A stretch of DNA of 64,000 nt from Luteimicrobium xylanilyticum (GTDB taxonomy: Bacteria; Actinomycetota; Actinomycetes; Actinomycetales; Cellulomonadaceae). Positions 28,010 through 35,870 of this stretch are shown piece after piece (the first letter of the stretch is position 1; every line of letters begins with the position of its first letter). Below the pieces are notes generated by a model. The model was given only the letters and a program-made list of their open reading frames with translations, made no database searches and had not been told where the DNA came from. The stretch is from assembly GCF_009429125.1 (NCBI RefSeq), contig NZ_CP045529.1:1550001-1614000 (forward strand), read 5' to 3'. The position numbers were made by a program, and so were the translations under genes.

Positions 28010-28786
28010 TCACTCGGTCAGTGATGACTTGGGTTCGACCGGCATCGCCTGGTCCCATAGGTTCGCCAGACGCCGCTTGATGGTCGCGGCGCCTGGCGCT
28101 GGCACGCGCATGATGGCGGTGTCGTTGCGGTGCACGCCGTTCAACGACGCGCCGATCATCGATAGGTCGCCGTTCTCGGCGACGAGGTAGCGGTCGTGCA
28201 TCCGATCAGGTGGCAGGTACCGAACCGAGAGCCCGCGCCCCATCTTGGCCGCGGCGCCGGCGATGAACGGCAAGCTGCCGAGCTTGGTCGCCTTGCGCCC
28301 GAGCAGTACACGATCGATCGACGTCGAACTCATGAGCCACTCGAACATGTCGTCCTGAAAGTACGGATCGACAAGCATTCCTGCGCCCGCTCCCGCGATC
28401 GAGCGCGTGAGAGTCGCCAGGTTCAGTGGGTCGTCCGGCGAGAGGATCACGAGGCCGACTGGCGCCGGCGCCTCGGCCAGGACGCCGGTCGTCCCAGACT
28501 TCGCGACGGCCCGACCGAGCGCAGTGAGCCGCACGGTGCCATCCTCCAGGGTCAAGATCCAGCCGACTCGGCGCATGTACGGCACCGCGTCCACAAGGGC
28601 GCCGCGGCCCCCGAAGATCCCAAGTCGCGCGAGGTCTGTCGTCCTACGCGGCAGCGGCGTCTCAGCGTATGTCCACAGCTGGCGTTCCGAGAGCGGATAG
28701 CCAGCGTCTTCAGCGAGGCCGACGTACTGTGCGATCCGGAGCAGGTCATCTGGGACCGGGGTGGCCATGCAACGAGAGTGTGCCAT
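28010..28786 (-). CDS. PLD-like protein with an HDR motif
   Basis: A 258-aa protein on the minus strand. The C-terminal third has MHDRYLVAENGDLSMIGASLNGVHRNDTAI, condensed as HDRYLV...GASLNG: the phospholipase-D-like signature in which the usual HKD Lys is replaced. Only one such motif is present. The N-terminal about 90 residues contain a winged-helix-like region (PLSERQLWTYAETPLP). PLD-like nucleases with an HDR variant occur in mobile and defence contexts, but the substrate is unknown. Start could be ATG 28786 or ATG 28768. The 191-bp gap to the next gene (28787-28977) is a divergent promoter region. Confidence 0.6.
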   Translation of the reverse strand: MAHSRCMATPVPDDLLRIAQYVGLAEDAGYPLSERQLWTYAETPLPRRTTDLARLGIFGGRGALVDAVPYMRRVGWILTLEDGTVRLTALGRAVAKSGTTGVLAEAPAPVGLVILSPDDPLNLATLTRSIAGAGAGMLVDPYFQDDMFEWLMSSTSIDRVLLGRKATKLGSLPFIAGAAAKMGRGLSVRYLPPDRMHDRYLVAENGDLSMIGASLNGVHRNDTAIMRVPAPGAATIKRRLANLWDQAMPVEPKSSLTE

Positions 28787-28977
28787 CAACTCCCGTGGTC
28801 AGCAGCGCCCGGCAACTTTCCCCGCCGCACCCCAGCCCGAGCGAACGCCGGTCGACGACCTCCCGCCGTTCGATAACCGTGTACAAGGGCTACCGCCAAT
28901 CCTCCGCGCGTGCTACTAATTGACTCGCTGCCGGGTGGCCCGTCAGCTCCTGCGGACGAAGATTGGAGGTGAAGATC

Positions 28978-29298
28978 ATGATTCAACAAGCACCCAAGCA
29001 AGTCAGAGCGCATTGCGATATCCATGACAAGGTCGAAGATGCATGGTTGACTACGACCAAAGTTGGCGACGTCTACCGCTGTTCCGTCAGTGGCGCCATC
29101 ATGCAAGCAGTGCCTGAAACCCTGGTAGCAGCTCCGCGTTACAAGATGGTTCGGCTTCAGACCGACGCTGGCGAGCAGCTGGTTCAGATCATCGATGATG
29201 GTCGACCGGTGGTCCTCCACGGCGATGAGTATTGCCCTAACGGGTTCGCGCGTTCGGTTTTTCGTGACCGGCTTGTACCCGCTTATTCGCGCGCGTAG
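28978..29298 (+). CDS. Low-GC unknown protein
   Basis: A 106-aa protein from ATG 28978 with an excellent GGAGGTGA site 7 bp upstream. Codons differ sharply from the host: the first 60 bases after the ATG are 47% G+C. Sequence includes AHCDIHDKVEDAWLTTTKVGD and DEYCPNGFARSVF. No domain recognised. It ends 10 bp before a very strong terminator. Probably recent foreign DNA. Confidence 0.6.
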   Translation: MIQQAPKQVRAHCDIHDKVEDAWLTTTKVGDVYRCSVSGAIMQAVPETLVAAPRYKMVRLQTDAGEQLVQIIDDGRPVVLHGDEYCPNGFARSVFRDRLVPAYSRA

Positions 29299-29308
29299 GC
29301 GCCGACAC

Positions 29309-29342
29309 GAAGGCCCCCGCAGACTCATCTGCGGGGGCCTTC
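29309..29342. terminator. Bidirectional terminator in the element
   Basis: GAAGGCCCCCGCAGA (29309-29323) is perfectly complementary to TCTGCGGGGGCCTTC (29328-29342), loop CTCA. It lies between the convergent 28978 gene and the HTH gene whose stop is at 29346-29348. The best intrinsic-terminator-like hairpin in the element. Confidence 0.85.
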
Positions 29343-29345
29343 GTT

Positions 29346-29591
29346 CTACGACAGGCCCTCCGTGAGCCTCTCGACGGGTACGCAGAGCGCTGCTGCCACG
29401 TCCACGATGACATCCGGCTCAAACGCGACCTCGCCGAGCATCCGAACCGACAGGGCCGTGGGGTCGAGCCCGCACGAGAGAGCCAGCTCGAGCTGCCGGA
29501 CGTCGCGTTCAATGCAGACGGCGCGGATGTTCTCGATGAGTTCACGCCGGGCGGTCGGGACCCCACGGCTCTTGAGGTCGGCGAAGGGCAT
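29346..29591 (-). CDS. Small Xre-type HTH protein
   Basis: An 81-aa protein on the minus strand starting at ATG 29591. RRELIENIRAVCIERDVRQLELALSCGL and EVAFEPDVIVDVAAALCVPVERL follow the Cro/C1 HTH layout, including the typical end ALxVPVxxL. Second gene of a minus-strand operon at the right end of the element, 3 bp after the 29595 gene. Possibly the element's repressor, but it lies away from the integrase. Confidence 0.6.
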   Translation of the reverse strand: MPFADLKSRGVPTARRELIENIRAVCIERDVRQLELALSCGLDPTALSVRMLGEVAFEPDVIVDVAAALCVPVERLTEGLS

Positions 29592-29594
29592 CGT

Positions 29595-30020
29595 TCAGCG
29601 CCAACCCATGCCGACCCAACGCTCGACCTCGCGCCACACGTCCGAGGGCTTGCGTCCGACCGCCTGGCAGGCGCTCTCGAACTCGCTCGGGGAGTTGCAG
29701 TCCTCGGGAAGGCCGACGAGACGGTTCGCGTAGGCGATGCTGTCAGTCACGCTCACCTGGCTGCCGTCGATGGCGGCGGCGGCCTTCATGAGCGCCTTGG
29801 CGAGGCTACGTGCCTCGGGTGCCGTCATCTCGTTGGGAGTGGCCGGCAGGATCTCGACCCGAGGCCGCGCGTCGGGCTCGTCGATCAGGCGCGCACCGAC
29901 GACGCGCACCGGGAAGTCGTCAGGCGCGAAGTCCTCGGTCTCGTAGAAGTCCTCGGTGGCGTGGTGCGCCCAACGCGGGGCTCCAGCGCCGATCGTCTCG
30001 TTCGTGGTCGTGGTGGTCAT
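29595..30020 (-). CDS. Unknown protein coupled to the HTH gene
   Basis: A 141-aa protein; the start is placed at ATG 30020 because AAGGAG lies 8-13 nt upstream on the minus strand. The body contains VGARLIDEPDARPRVEILPA and MTAPEARSLAKALMKAAAAIDG, a motif seen in many actinophage and actinobacterial small proteins. Ends in PSDVWREVERWVGMGWR. Followed after 3 bp by the HTH gene. Function unknown. Confidence 0.6.
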   Translation of the reverse strand: MTTTTTNETIGAGAPRWAHHATEDFYETEDFAPDDFPVRVVGARLIDEPDARPRVEILPATPNEMTAPEARSLAKALMKAAAAIDGSQVSVTDSIAYANRLVGLPEDCNSPSEFESACQAVGRKPSDVWREVERWVGMGWR

Positions 30021-30107
30021 GGTCGTGCTCCTTCGTCCGAGCCCTCGTCGTCGTGGGCTTTGCTTGTGTGGAGGGCGGTTCGCGTCGCCCCGTGACATCT
30101 AGAAGTG

Positions 30108-30147
30108 TCGTCCCTTGCTCCTAGACGTCGCGATCGCCGTCGCCATG
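30108..30147. other. attR: right attachment junction
   Basis: Element DNA ends and comM resumes at the GT 30127-30128. The base before it is C here and T at attL, as expected if only GT is shared. The element side (CCTAGAC before GT) provides the left arm of the pseudo-palindromic attP described for attL. Confidence 0.7.
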
Positions 30148-31410
30148 CTCGCGGGGGCGCGGCTCATCGACCACGTCCGACCGCAGCACGTCGTCCACCT
30201 CGGCGAGGTCGGCCTGGACGGGCGTGTCCACCGGGTGCGCGGGGTGCTGCCCGCGGTCGCTGCGGCCGTCGCCGCCGGGTACCGGCGCGTCGTGGTCCCC
30301 GCCCAGGACGCCGACGAGGCGCGGCTGGTCCCGGGGGCCGACGTGCTGGGTGTCCGGCACCTGGCCGAGCTCGCGGCGCACTACGGCGCCGACCTCGACG
30401 AGCTCCCTGAGCCGCCCGACGACGGCCCTGCCGCGCAGCGCCCGCCGGTCCGGTCCGGCGGCGACCTCGCGGACGTCCTGGGCCAGACCGAGGCGAGGGC
30501 GGCGCTCGAGGTCGCGGCCGCCGGGGGTCACCATCTGCTCATGGTCGGGCCTCCGGGGGCCGGGAAGACGATGCTCGCGTCCCGCCTGCCCGGGATCCTG
30601 CCCGACCTCGACGAGGCCGCGGCCGTCGAGGTGACGGCGATCCACTCGGTGGCCGGGACGTTCGACGCCGCCGACGGGCTGCTGCGGCGGCCGCCGTTCG
30701 AGGACCCGCACCACACGGCGACGCCCGCGTCGGTCGTCGGCGGAGGCTCGGGGCTCCCGCGCCCCGGGGCAGCCTCGCGCGCGCACCGCGGCGTCCTGTT
30801 CCTGGACGAGGTGCCCCACTTCGGGTCGCGCGTCCTCGAGACGCTGCGCCAGCCGCTCGAGCACGGCGAGATCGTCATCCACCGGGCCGCGGGCACCGCG
30901 CGCTACCCGGCACGGTTCCAGCTCGTGCTCGCCGCCAACCCCTGCCCGTGCGGCAAGGCCGTCGGCAAGGGCCTGGACTGCACGTGCACCCCGATCGAGC
31001 GACGCCGGTACCTCGCGCGGCTGTCCGGCCCGCTGCTGGATCGCGTGGACGTCCAGGTCGAGCTCCCGCGCGTCAGTGCGGTCGACCGCGACCAGCGGGG
31101 CGAGCCGAGCGTGGCCGTCGCCGCCCGGGTCGCGGCGGCGCGCGCCGCGTCCGCCGACCGGCTCCGGGGGACGCCGTGGACGCTCAACGGCGAGGTGCCG
31201 GGGGCATGGCTGCGCGAACGGCTCGGTGCCGACCGCGAGCTCCTCGTCGACGTCGACCGGGCGCTCGAGCGGGGCAGCATCAGCCTGCGCGGCGCGGACC
31301 GCGTGCTCCGGCTCGCGTGGACGCTCGCCGATCTCGCCGGCCGGGACGCCCCCGGACGCACCGACGTCGGGCGGGCCCTCGCCCTGCGGACGCGGGGTCA
31401 CCGTGGCTGA
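30115..31410 (+). pseudogene. comM: comM, 3' fragment (AAA+ core) with an element-derived TTG start
   Basis: Resumes comM at DVAIAVAMLAG. Contains the AAA+ core: Walker A GPPGAGKTML, Walker B GVLFLDEVPHF, and the zinc-like PCPCGK...CTC segment, then the C-terminal Mg-chelatase-type domain. A TTG at 30115 inside the element gives an open 431-codon frame, but no good ribosome site is obvious, so translation is uncertain. The N-terminal 83-84 residues are missing. It overlaps the dprA start by 8 bp, so loss of comM translation could also lower dprA translation. Confidence 0.92.
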
Positions 31411-32647
31411 CGCGCACGCGATGGTCGACACGGACGACCCCCGGGTGGTCGCAGCCGCGTGGAGCCGGTTGGCCGAGCCGGCCGACCCGGCCGCGGGTCA
31501 CCTCGTGAGGGCGCTCGGCGCGGACGCCGCGCTGGCCTGGGTGCTCGACGCCGCGGCCGGACCCGACGTCGCGGAGCGCGCCATACGGCGCCTGCACGGT
31601 GCCCGCCCCGGCCTGCCCGACGAGCTCGCCCCCGCCCGGCTCCTGCGTGCGGTGTCGCGTTGGGCGCCGCGGACGCGCGGCCTCGACCCGCGCCGCGAGC
31701 TGCGTTCTCTCGATCTGCTCGGGGGCACGCTCCTCCTGCCTGGCGACCCGCGGTGGCCGCGTGCCCTCGACGACCTCGGCGTCCTCGCGCCGCACTGCCT
31801 GTGGGTGCGCGGCGAGCCGGACCTCGGGGGAGCGTCCGCGGGCTCCGTCGCGCTCGTCGGCGCCCGCGCGTGCACCGAGTACGGGCGACACGTCGCCGCC
31901 GAGCTCGCGCACGGGCTCGCGAGCCGCGGCGTCACGGTCGTGTCGGGCGGCGCGTACGGGATCGACGCGGCGGCGCACCGGGCGGCGCTCGCGGGCCGCG
32001 GGACGACCGTCGCCTACCTCGCGGGCGGGATCGACCGGCTCTACCCGGCGGGCAACGCCGACCTGCTCCGGGGCGTGCTCGACGCCGGCGGCGCGGTGGT
32101 CGGCGAGGTGCCGCCCGGCTCGGTGCCCAGCCGCGTGCGGTTCCTGCTGCGCAACCGGCTCATCGCAGCCACGGCGCGGGCGACGGTCGTCGTCGAGGCG
32201 GCCTGGCGCTCCGGGGCGCTGTCGACGGCCGCCCGGGCCGCCGAGCTCCTGCGGCCGGTGGGTGCCGTGCCCGGGCCGGTCACGTCGATGGCGTCGTCCG
32301 GGTGCCACCGGCTGCTGCGCGACGGCGCCGCCGTGTGCGTGACGGACGTCGACGAGGTCGCCGAGCTGGCCCTGCCCGTCGGCGACGGGCTCCCCGACGG
32401 AGGGTCGGGCGACCGGGCTCGCGGCGGGACGGCGTCCGGCGCCGGCACCCCTGACGGCCTCGACGGTGTGGGGCGGAGGCTCTTCGACGCCCTGCCTCTG
32501 CGTCGCGCCGCCGACGTCGCGTCGATCGCCCGCACCGCCGGGCTCGCGCTCGACGAGACGCGCGGCGCGCTCGGGCTGCTCGAGCTCGCGGGGTTCGCCG
32601 TCCAGGAGGCGGGTTCGTGGAGGCGGGCGTCGAGCGGCAACCGGTAG
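31403..32647 (+). CDS. dprA: DNA-processing protein DprA
   Basis: DprA loads RecA on incoming single-stranded DNA in transformation. The 414-aa protein starts at GTG 31403. The Rossmann-like core shows VALVGARACTEYG, VVSGGAYGIDAAAHRAAL, AGGIDRLYPAGN and RFLLRNRLIAA. A C-terminal winged-helix-like region (LPLRRAADVASIARTAGL) follows a Gly/Asp linker. Translationally linked to the comM 3' fragment. Its own promoter is not evident. Confidence 0.96.
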   Translation: MADAHAMVDTDDPRVVAAAWSRLAEPADPAAGHLVRALGADAALAWVLDAAAGPDVAERAIRRLHGARPGLPDELAPARLLRAVSRWAPRTRGLDPRRELRSLDLLGGTLLLPGDPRWPRALDDLGVLAPHCLWVRGEPDLGGASAGSVALVGARACTEYGRHVAAELAHGLASRGVTVVSGGAYGIDAAAHRAALAGRGTTVAYLAGGIDRLYPAGNADLLRGVLDAGGAVVGEVPPGSVPSRVRFLLRNRLIAATARATVVVEAAWRSGALSTAARAAELLRPVGAVPGPVTSMASSGCHRLLRDGAAVCVTDVDEVAELALPVGDGLPDGGSGDRARGGTASGAGTPDGLDGVGRRLFDALPLRRAADVASIARTAGLALDETRGALGLLELAGFAVQEAGSWRRASSGNR

Positions 32648-32751
32648 CGCACGCGGCGCGGGCCGTGTCCGGGGAGGGCGTTCTGCGCGGTGCCCGTCCA
32701 CGGCCCGCGCGGCGCCTTGCCCCGAGCCGGAGACTTCGTGACCCTGGGGAC

Positions 32752-33717
32752 GTGACCGCACCGCACGCACGCGACGACACGGCGCTCGACCCGTCGGTGC
32801 CGAGCCCGCGGACGCCGGCGTTCGACGACGCGATCGAGGCGTTCGTCCGGCACCTCGACCTCGAGCGCGGTGCCAGTGCGCACACCGCGCGCGCCTACGC
32901 GGGCGACGTCGCGGGCCTCGCCGCGTTCGCCGTCGGGCACGGGGCACGTGAGCCCCAGGACGTCGACCTCACGCTCCTGCGGGCCTGGCTCGCCGACCTC
33001 GCCGCGACCGGGCACGCCCGCTCGACGCTCGCGCGGCGCAGCGCCGCCGCGCGAGCGTTCTTCGCGTGGACGCACCGGACGGGCCGCACGACGACCGACC
33101 CCGCGTCGCGCCTCGGCTCGCCCAAGGTCGACCGGCACCTGCCGCAGGTGCTGTCGATCGACGCGGCACGTGCGCTCGTCGAGCATGCGCAGGCGCTCGC
33201 GGCCGACGGCGAACCCGCGCGCCTGCGCGACTGGGTGACGGTCGAGCTCCTCTACGCGACGGGCCTGCGGGTCGGCGAGCTCGTCTCGGTGGACGTCGAC
33301 GACCTCGAGCTGACCACCCGGACCGTGCGGGCGCTCGGCAAGGGGCGCAAGGAGCGCGTCGTGCCGTTCGGCGTGCCCGCCGCGCGGGCCGTCGAGCGGT
33401 GGCTCGGGGCGGGCCGTCCGGCGCTCGCGACAGCGACGAGCGGACCTGCGCTGCTGCTCGGCGATCGCGGGGGCCGGTGGGACCAGCGGCGCGCGCGCGA
33501 GGCCGTGCACTGTCTGGCCGAGGGCGCAGGCGTGCCCGACGTCGCTCCGCACGCCCTGCGGCACACCGCCGCGACCCACCTGCTCGAGGGCGGCTCGGAC
33601 CTGCGCAGCGTCCAGGAGGTCCTGGGGCACGCGAGCCTCGCGACGACGCAGCGGTACACCCACGTGAGCGCGGAGCGGCTGCGGTCGTCGTACGCCCAGG
33701 CCTTTCCTCGGGCGTGA
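32752..33717 (+). CDS. xerC: Tyrosine recombinase XerC/XerD
   Basis: Resolves chromosome dimers at dif. The 321-aa protein starts at GTG 32752. SAM-like N-terminal domain (FVRHLDLERGASAHTARAY), then catalytic Arg173 (LYATGLRVGEL), Lys in GKGRKER, H267xxR270 (HALRHTAATHLL), His293 (LGHASL) and nucleophile Tyr302 (TTQRYTHV). Position after dprA favours XerC. The 104-bp gap to dprA has no gene. Confidence 0.93.
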   Translation: MTAPHARDDTALDPSVPSPRTPAFDDAIEAFVRHLDLERGASAHTARAYAGDVAGLAAFAVGHGAREPQDVDLTLLRAWLADLAATGHARSTLARRSAAARAFFAWTHRTGRTTTDPASRLGSPKVDRHLPQVLSIDAARALVEHAQALAADGEPARLRDWVTVELLYATGLRVGELVSVDVDDLELTTRTVRALGKGRKERVVPFGVPAARAVERWLGAGRPALATATSGPALLLGDRGGRWDQRRAREAVHCLAEGAGVPDVAPHALRHTAATHLLEGGSDLRSVQEVLGHASLATTQRYTHVSAERLRSSYAQAFPRA

Positions 33718-33727
33718 GCGGCGAGCC

Positions 33728-33767
33728 GTCAGGCGCTCGCCGGCGCAGACCCCCGCGGCTGCCTGAC
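33728..33767. terminator. Weak hairpin between convergent xerC and M23 gene
   Basis: GTCAGGC (33728-33734) pairs with GCCTGAC (33761-33767) across a 26-nt loop. Position between convergent genes suggests a bidirectional terminator, but the stem is short. Confidence 0.3.
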
Positions 33768-33778
33768 AGGGTGCCGGC

Positions 33779-34384
33779 TCACGACACCGGCAGGAGCACG
33801 ATCGGGTCGGTCGCGACGAGCGCCATCGGGTCCAGGTAGGTCTTGCCGCGGCGGACGCCCCAGTGCAGGCAGGACGCCGGCAGGCAATGACCGCCGGCCC
33901 CGGGCTCGTCGAGCGTGGCGACGGCGTCGTCCTGGGCCACCCGGTCGCCGACGCGCAGGGTCGTGGTGACGGGCTCGAACGAGCTGCGGAGGCCGTCGTC
34001 GTGCAGGACCGTGAGCACGCCCCGGCCGGCGACCGTGCCCGCGAACGCGACCACGCCGGCCGCGGGCGCCCGGACCACGTCGCCCGCGCTCGCCGCGAGG
34101 TCCACGCCGCGGTGTCCCGAGCCCCAGCGCACGGCCGGCGGGTCGAACGCCCGCACGACGGCGCCGGGCACCGGCACGCGGTAGCGCGCGTCGGGCGCCG
34201 GGGCCGGGTCGCCACCCGCGCCCGACGCGTGGGCGGCTCCGACCCCCGGTGCCTCGGCGGCCGCCGGTCCGCTGTCCGACGCGCCGGTCGCGAGGACCAG
34301 GACGAGCGCGACCAGGGCGGCCGACCGGCGGGCGGGCGGGCGGGAGTCGAATCGACGGGCCGAGAGCGTGCGGGGGAGCGGCAT
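33779..34384 (-). CDS. Secreted M23-family peptidase
   Basis: A 201-aa exported protein on the minus strand. A basic N-terminus with hydrophobic core SAALVALVLVLA forms a signal peptide. The M23 (LytM) domain shows RWGSGHRGVDLAAS (HxxxD zinc ligands) and CLHWGVRRG with the catalytic-site His; the first His of the usual HxH pair is replaced by Cys-Leu, so peptidase activity is uncertain. Two Cys near the C-terminal end may form a disulphide. Convergent with xerC, divergent from rpsB. Confidence 0.88.
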   Translation of the reverse strand: MPLPRTLSARRFDSRPPARRSAALVALVLVLATGASDSGPAAAEAPGVGAAHASGAGGDPAPAPDARYRVPVPGAVVRAFDPPAVRWGSGHRGVDLAASAGDVVRAPAAGVVAFAGTVAGRGVLTVLHDDGLRSSFEPVTTTLRVGDRVAQDDAVATLDEPGAGGHCLPASCLHWGVRRGKTYLDPMALVATDPIVLLPVS

Positions 34385-34783
34385 GGACCGAGCCTGCCCG
34401 GCGAACCCGGTGCCCCGGGGAGGGCGGTACCGTCCCTGTGCACGGACCGCGGCCGTGCGGGCCGGTGGACGACGCTCGGACAGCACGGAGCGGCGGCCCG
34501 GCGCGGCCCCTCGATCCGGTAGACTTGTCGGCGCATGCGCCCTGCGCATGACATCGCGCACCACCTCACGCTCCCCGCGCTCGTCGCACCGGGGCTGCGG
34601 CGTGGGCGACGGTCTTCCGGTCGACCCCCCTCGGGGCGACGCCGGTGGCGTCCCGCCGCGTGGTGCCAGGGACGACGGCCGACCGGCCGGCGTCGACAAC
34701 CGGAACAGCGGTCCTCCTGACGGGAGGCCGCGCAACCCGTGCGCGCAGCGAGGGACTCGCGGCGCACGACGAAAGGACGTGCC
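34385..34783 (+). promoter_or_regulatory. 399-bp region upstream of rpsB: promoter and structured leader
   Basis: No gene is seen. A -10-like TAGACT lies at 34520-34525, followed by the palindrome GGCGCATGCGCC. From there to the rpsB ATG is about 255 nt of very GC-rich sequence with many potential stems (for example around GACCGGCCGG and GGGAGGCC). GAAAGGACG precedes the start. A long structured leader is consistent with S2 feedback control, but I cannot identify a known motif. Confidence 0.4.
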
Positions 34784-35749
34784 ATGGCCGTCGTGACCAT
34801 GCGCCAGCTCCTCGAGAGCGGTGTCCACTTCGGGCACCAGACCCGCCGTTGGAACCCGAAGATGAAGCGCCACATCCTCACGGAGCGCAACGGCATCTAC
34901 ATCGTCGACCTGCAGCAGTCGCTGTCCTACATCGACCGCGCGTTCGAGTTCGTCAAGGAGACGGTCGCCCACGGTGGGTCGATCCTCTTCGTCGGCACCA
35001 AGAAGCAGGCGCAGGAGCCCGTGGCCGAGCAGGCCGCGCGCGTCGGCATGCCGTACGTGAACCACCGCTGGCTGGGCGGCATGCTCACCAACTTCACCAC
35101 GGTGCACAAGCGCCTCCAGCGCCTCAAGGAGCTCGAGGAGATCGACTTCGACGACGTCGCCGGCTCGGGCCTGACCAAGAAGGAGCTCCTGGTCCTGCGC
35201 CGCGAGAAGGACAAGCTCGCCCGCACGCTCGGCGGCATCCGCGACATGGCCAAGGTCCCCTCGGCCGTGTGGATCGTCGACACGAACAAGGAGCACCTCG
35301 CGGTCGACGAGGCGCGCAAGCTCGGGATCCCGGTCGTCGCGATCCTCGACACCAACTGCGACCCCGACGTCGTCGACTACCCGATCCCGGGCAACGACGA
35401 CGCGATCCGCGCCGTGACGCTCCTGACCCGCGTGGTCGCGGACGCCGTCGCCGAGGGCCTGCTGCAGCGCCACTCGGGCCGCTCGAACGCGGAGGCCGGC
35501 CCCGACGCCGACGCCGAGCCGCTGGCCGAGTGGGAGCGCGAGCTCCTCGCGGGCGCCGAGAAGCAGCTCGAGCAGGACGAGGCCGCCGCGGCGACCGCCG
35601 TCGCCGAGGCCCCGGCTGACTCGCCGGCCGCCGAGGAGGCCGCTGCCGAGCAGACCGCGACCGAGGCTCCGGCCGAGGACGCCGCCGCGGCCGAGGCTCC
35701 CGCCGAGGAGAGCGCCGCTCCGGCCGAGGGCGACGCCGACGCGAAGTGA
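34784..35749 (+). CDS. rpsB: 30S ribosomal protein S2
   Basis: S2 joins the 30S late and recruits S1. The 321-aa protein begins at ATG 34784 after AAAGGACG ([22 protein letters not shown]). Conserved [21 protein letters not shown] and [13 protein letters not shown] are present. After the core (about 230 residues) a tail of some 80 residues is almost only Ala, Glu, Pro and Asp, as in other actinobacterial S2 proteins. Transcribed ahead of tsf with a strong hairpin between. Confidence 0.97.
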   Translation: MAVVTMRQLLESGVHFGHQTRRWNPKMKRHILTERNGIYIVDLQQSLSYIDRAFEFVKETVAHGGSILFVGTKKQAQEPVAEQAARVGMPYVNHRWLGGMLTNFTTVHKRLQRLKELEEIDFDDVAGSGLTKKELLVLRREKDKLARTLGGIRDMAKVPSAVWIVDTNKEHLAVDEARKLGIPVVAILDTNCDPDVVDYPIPGNDDAIRAVTLLTRVVADAVAEGLLQRHSGRSNAEAGPDADAEPLAEWERELLAGAEKQLEQDEAAAATAVAEAPADSPAAEEAAAEQTATEAPAEDAAAAEAPAEESAAPAEGDADAK

Positions 35750-35755
35750 CGCAGC

Positions 35756-35796
35756 GGGACGTGCCGCGCGCCGGTGACCGGTGCGCGGCACGTCCC
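35756..35796. terminator. 19-bp-arm hairpin between rpsB and tsf
   Basis: Arms 35756-35774 and 35778-35796 are complementary except for one G-T wobble pair, with a 3-nt loop. No T-run. It starts 6 bp after the rpsB stop and could attenuate tsf transcription relative to rpsB. Confidence 0.65.
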
Positions 35797-35870
35797 CCGT
35801 CTCGCGGGCACGTCCCGCCACCCGCACCGCCCGGTTCGATCCGGGCACCCCACCAGCCGAAGGAATGACC

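Larger units (their letters stand above)
14785..30128. mobile_element. 15.3-kb integrated phage-like element inserted in comM
   Basis: Boundaries are set by the break in comM and by a shared GT core at 14785-14786 and 30127-30128. Contents: large serine integrase at the left end, initiator-like gene with iterons, excisionase-like protein, P27-like small terminase, tape-measure protein, cargo genes, and an HTH regulator operon at the right end. No relaxase or conjugation genes, and no large terminase, portal, capsid or lysis genes. Base composition is lower than the host in the right third (47% G+C in the first 60 bases of the 28978 gene by hand count, against about 73% in a host line). Interpreted as a decayed siphovirus prophage or a phage satellite. 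Confidence 0.9.

Noticed and set aside
14785-30128. Integrative conjugative element
   Set aside because: No relaxase, FtsK-like transfer ATPase or mating-pair gene is present; TerS and tape measure point to a phage origin.
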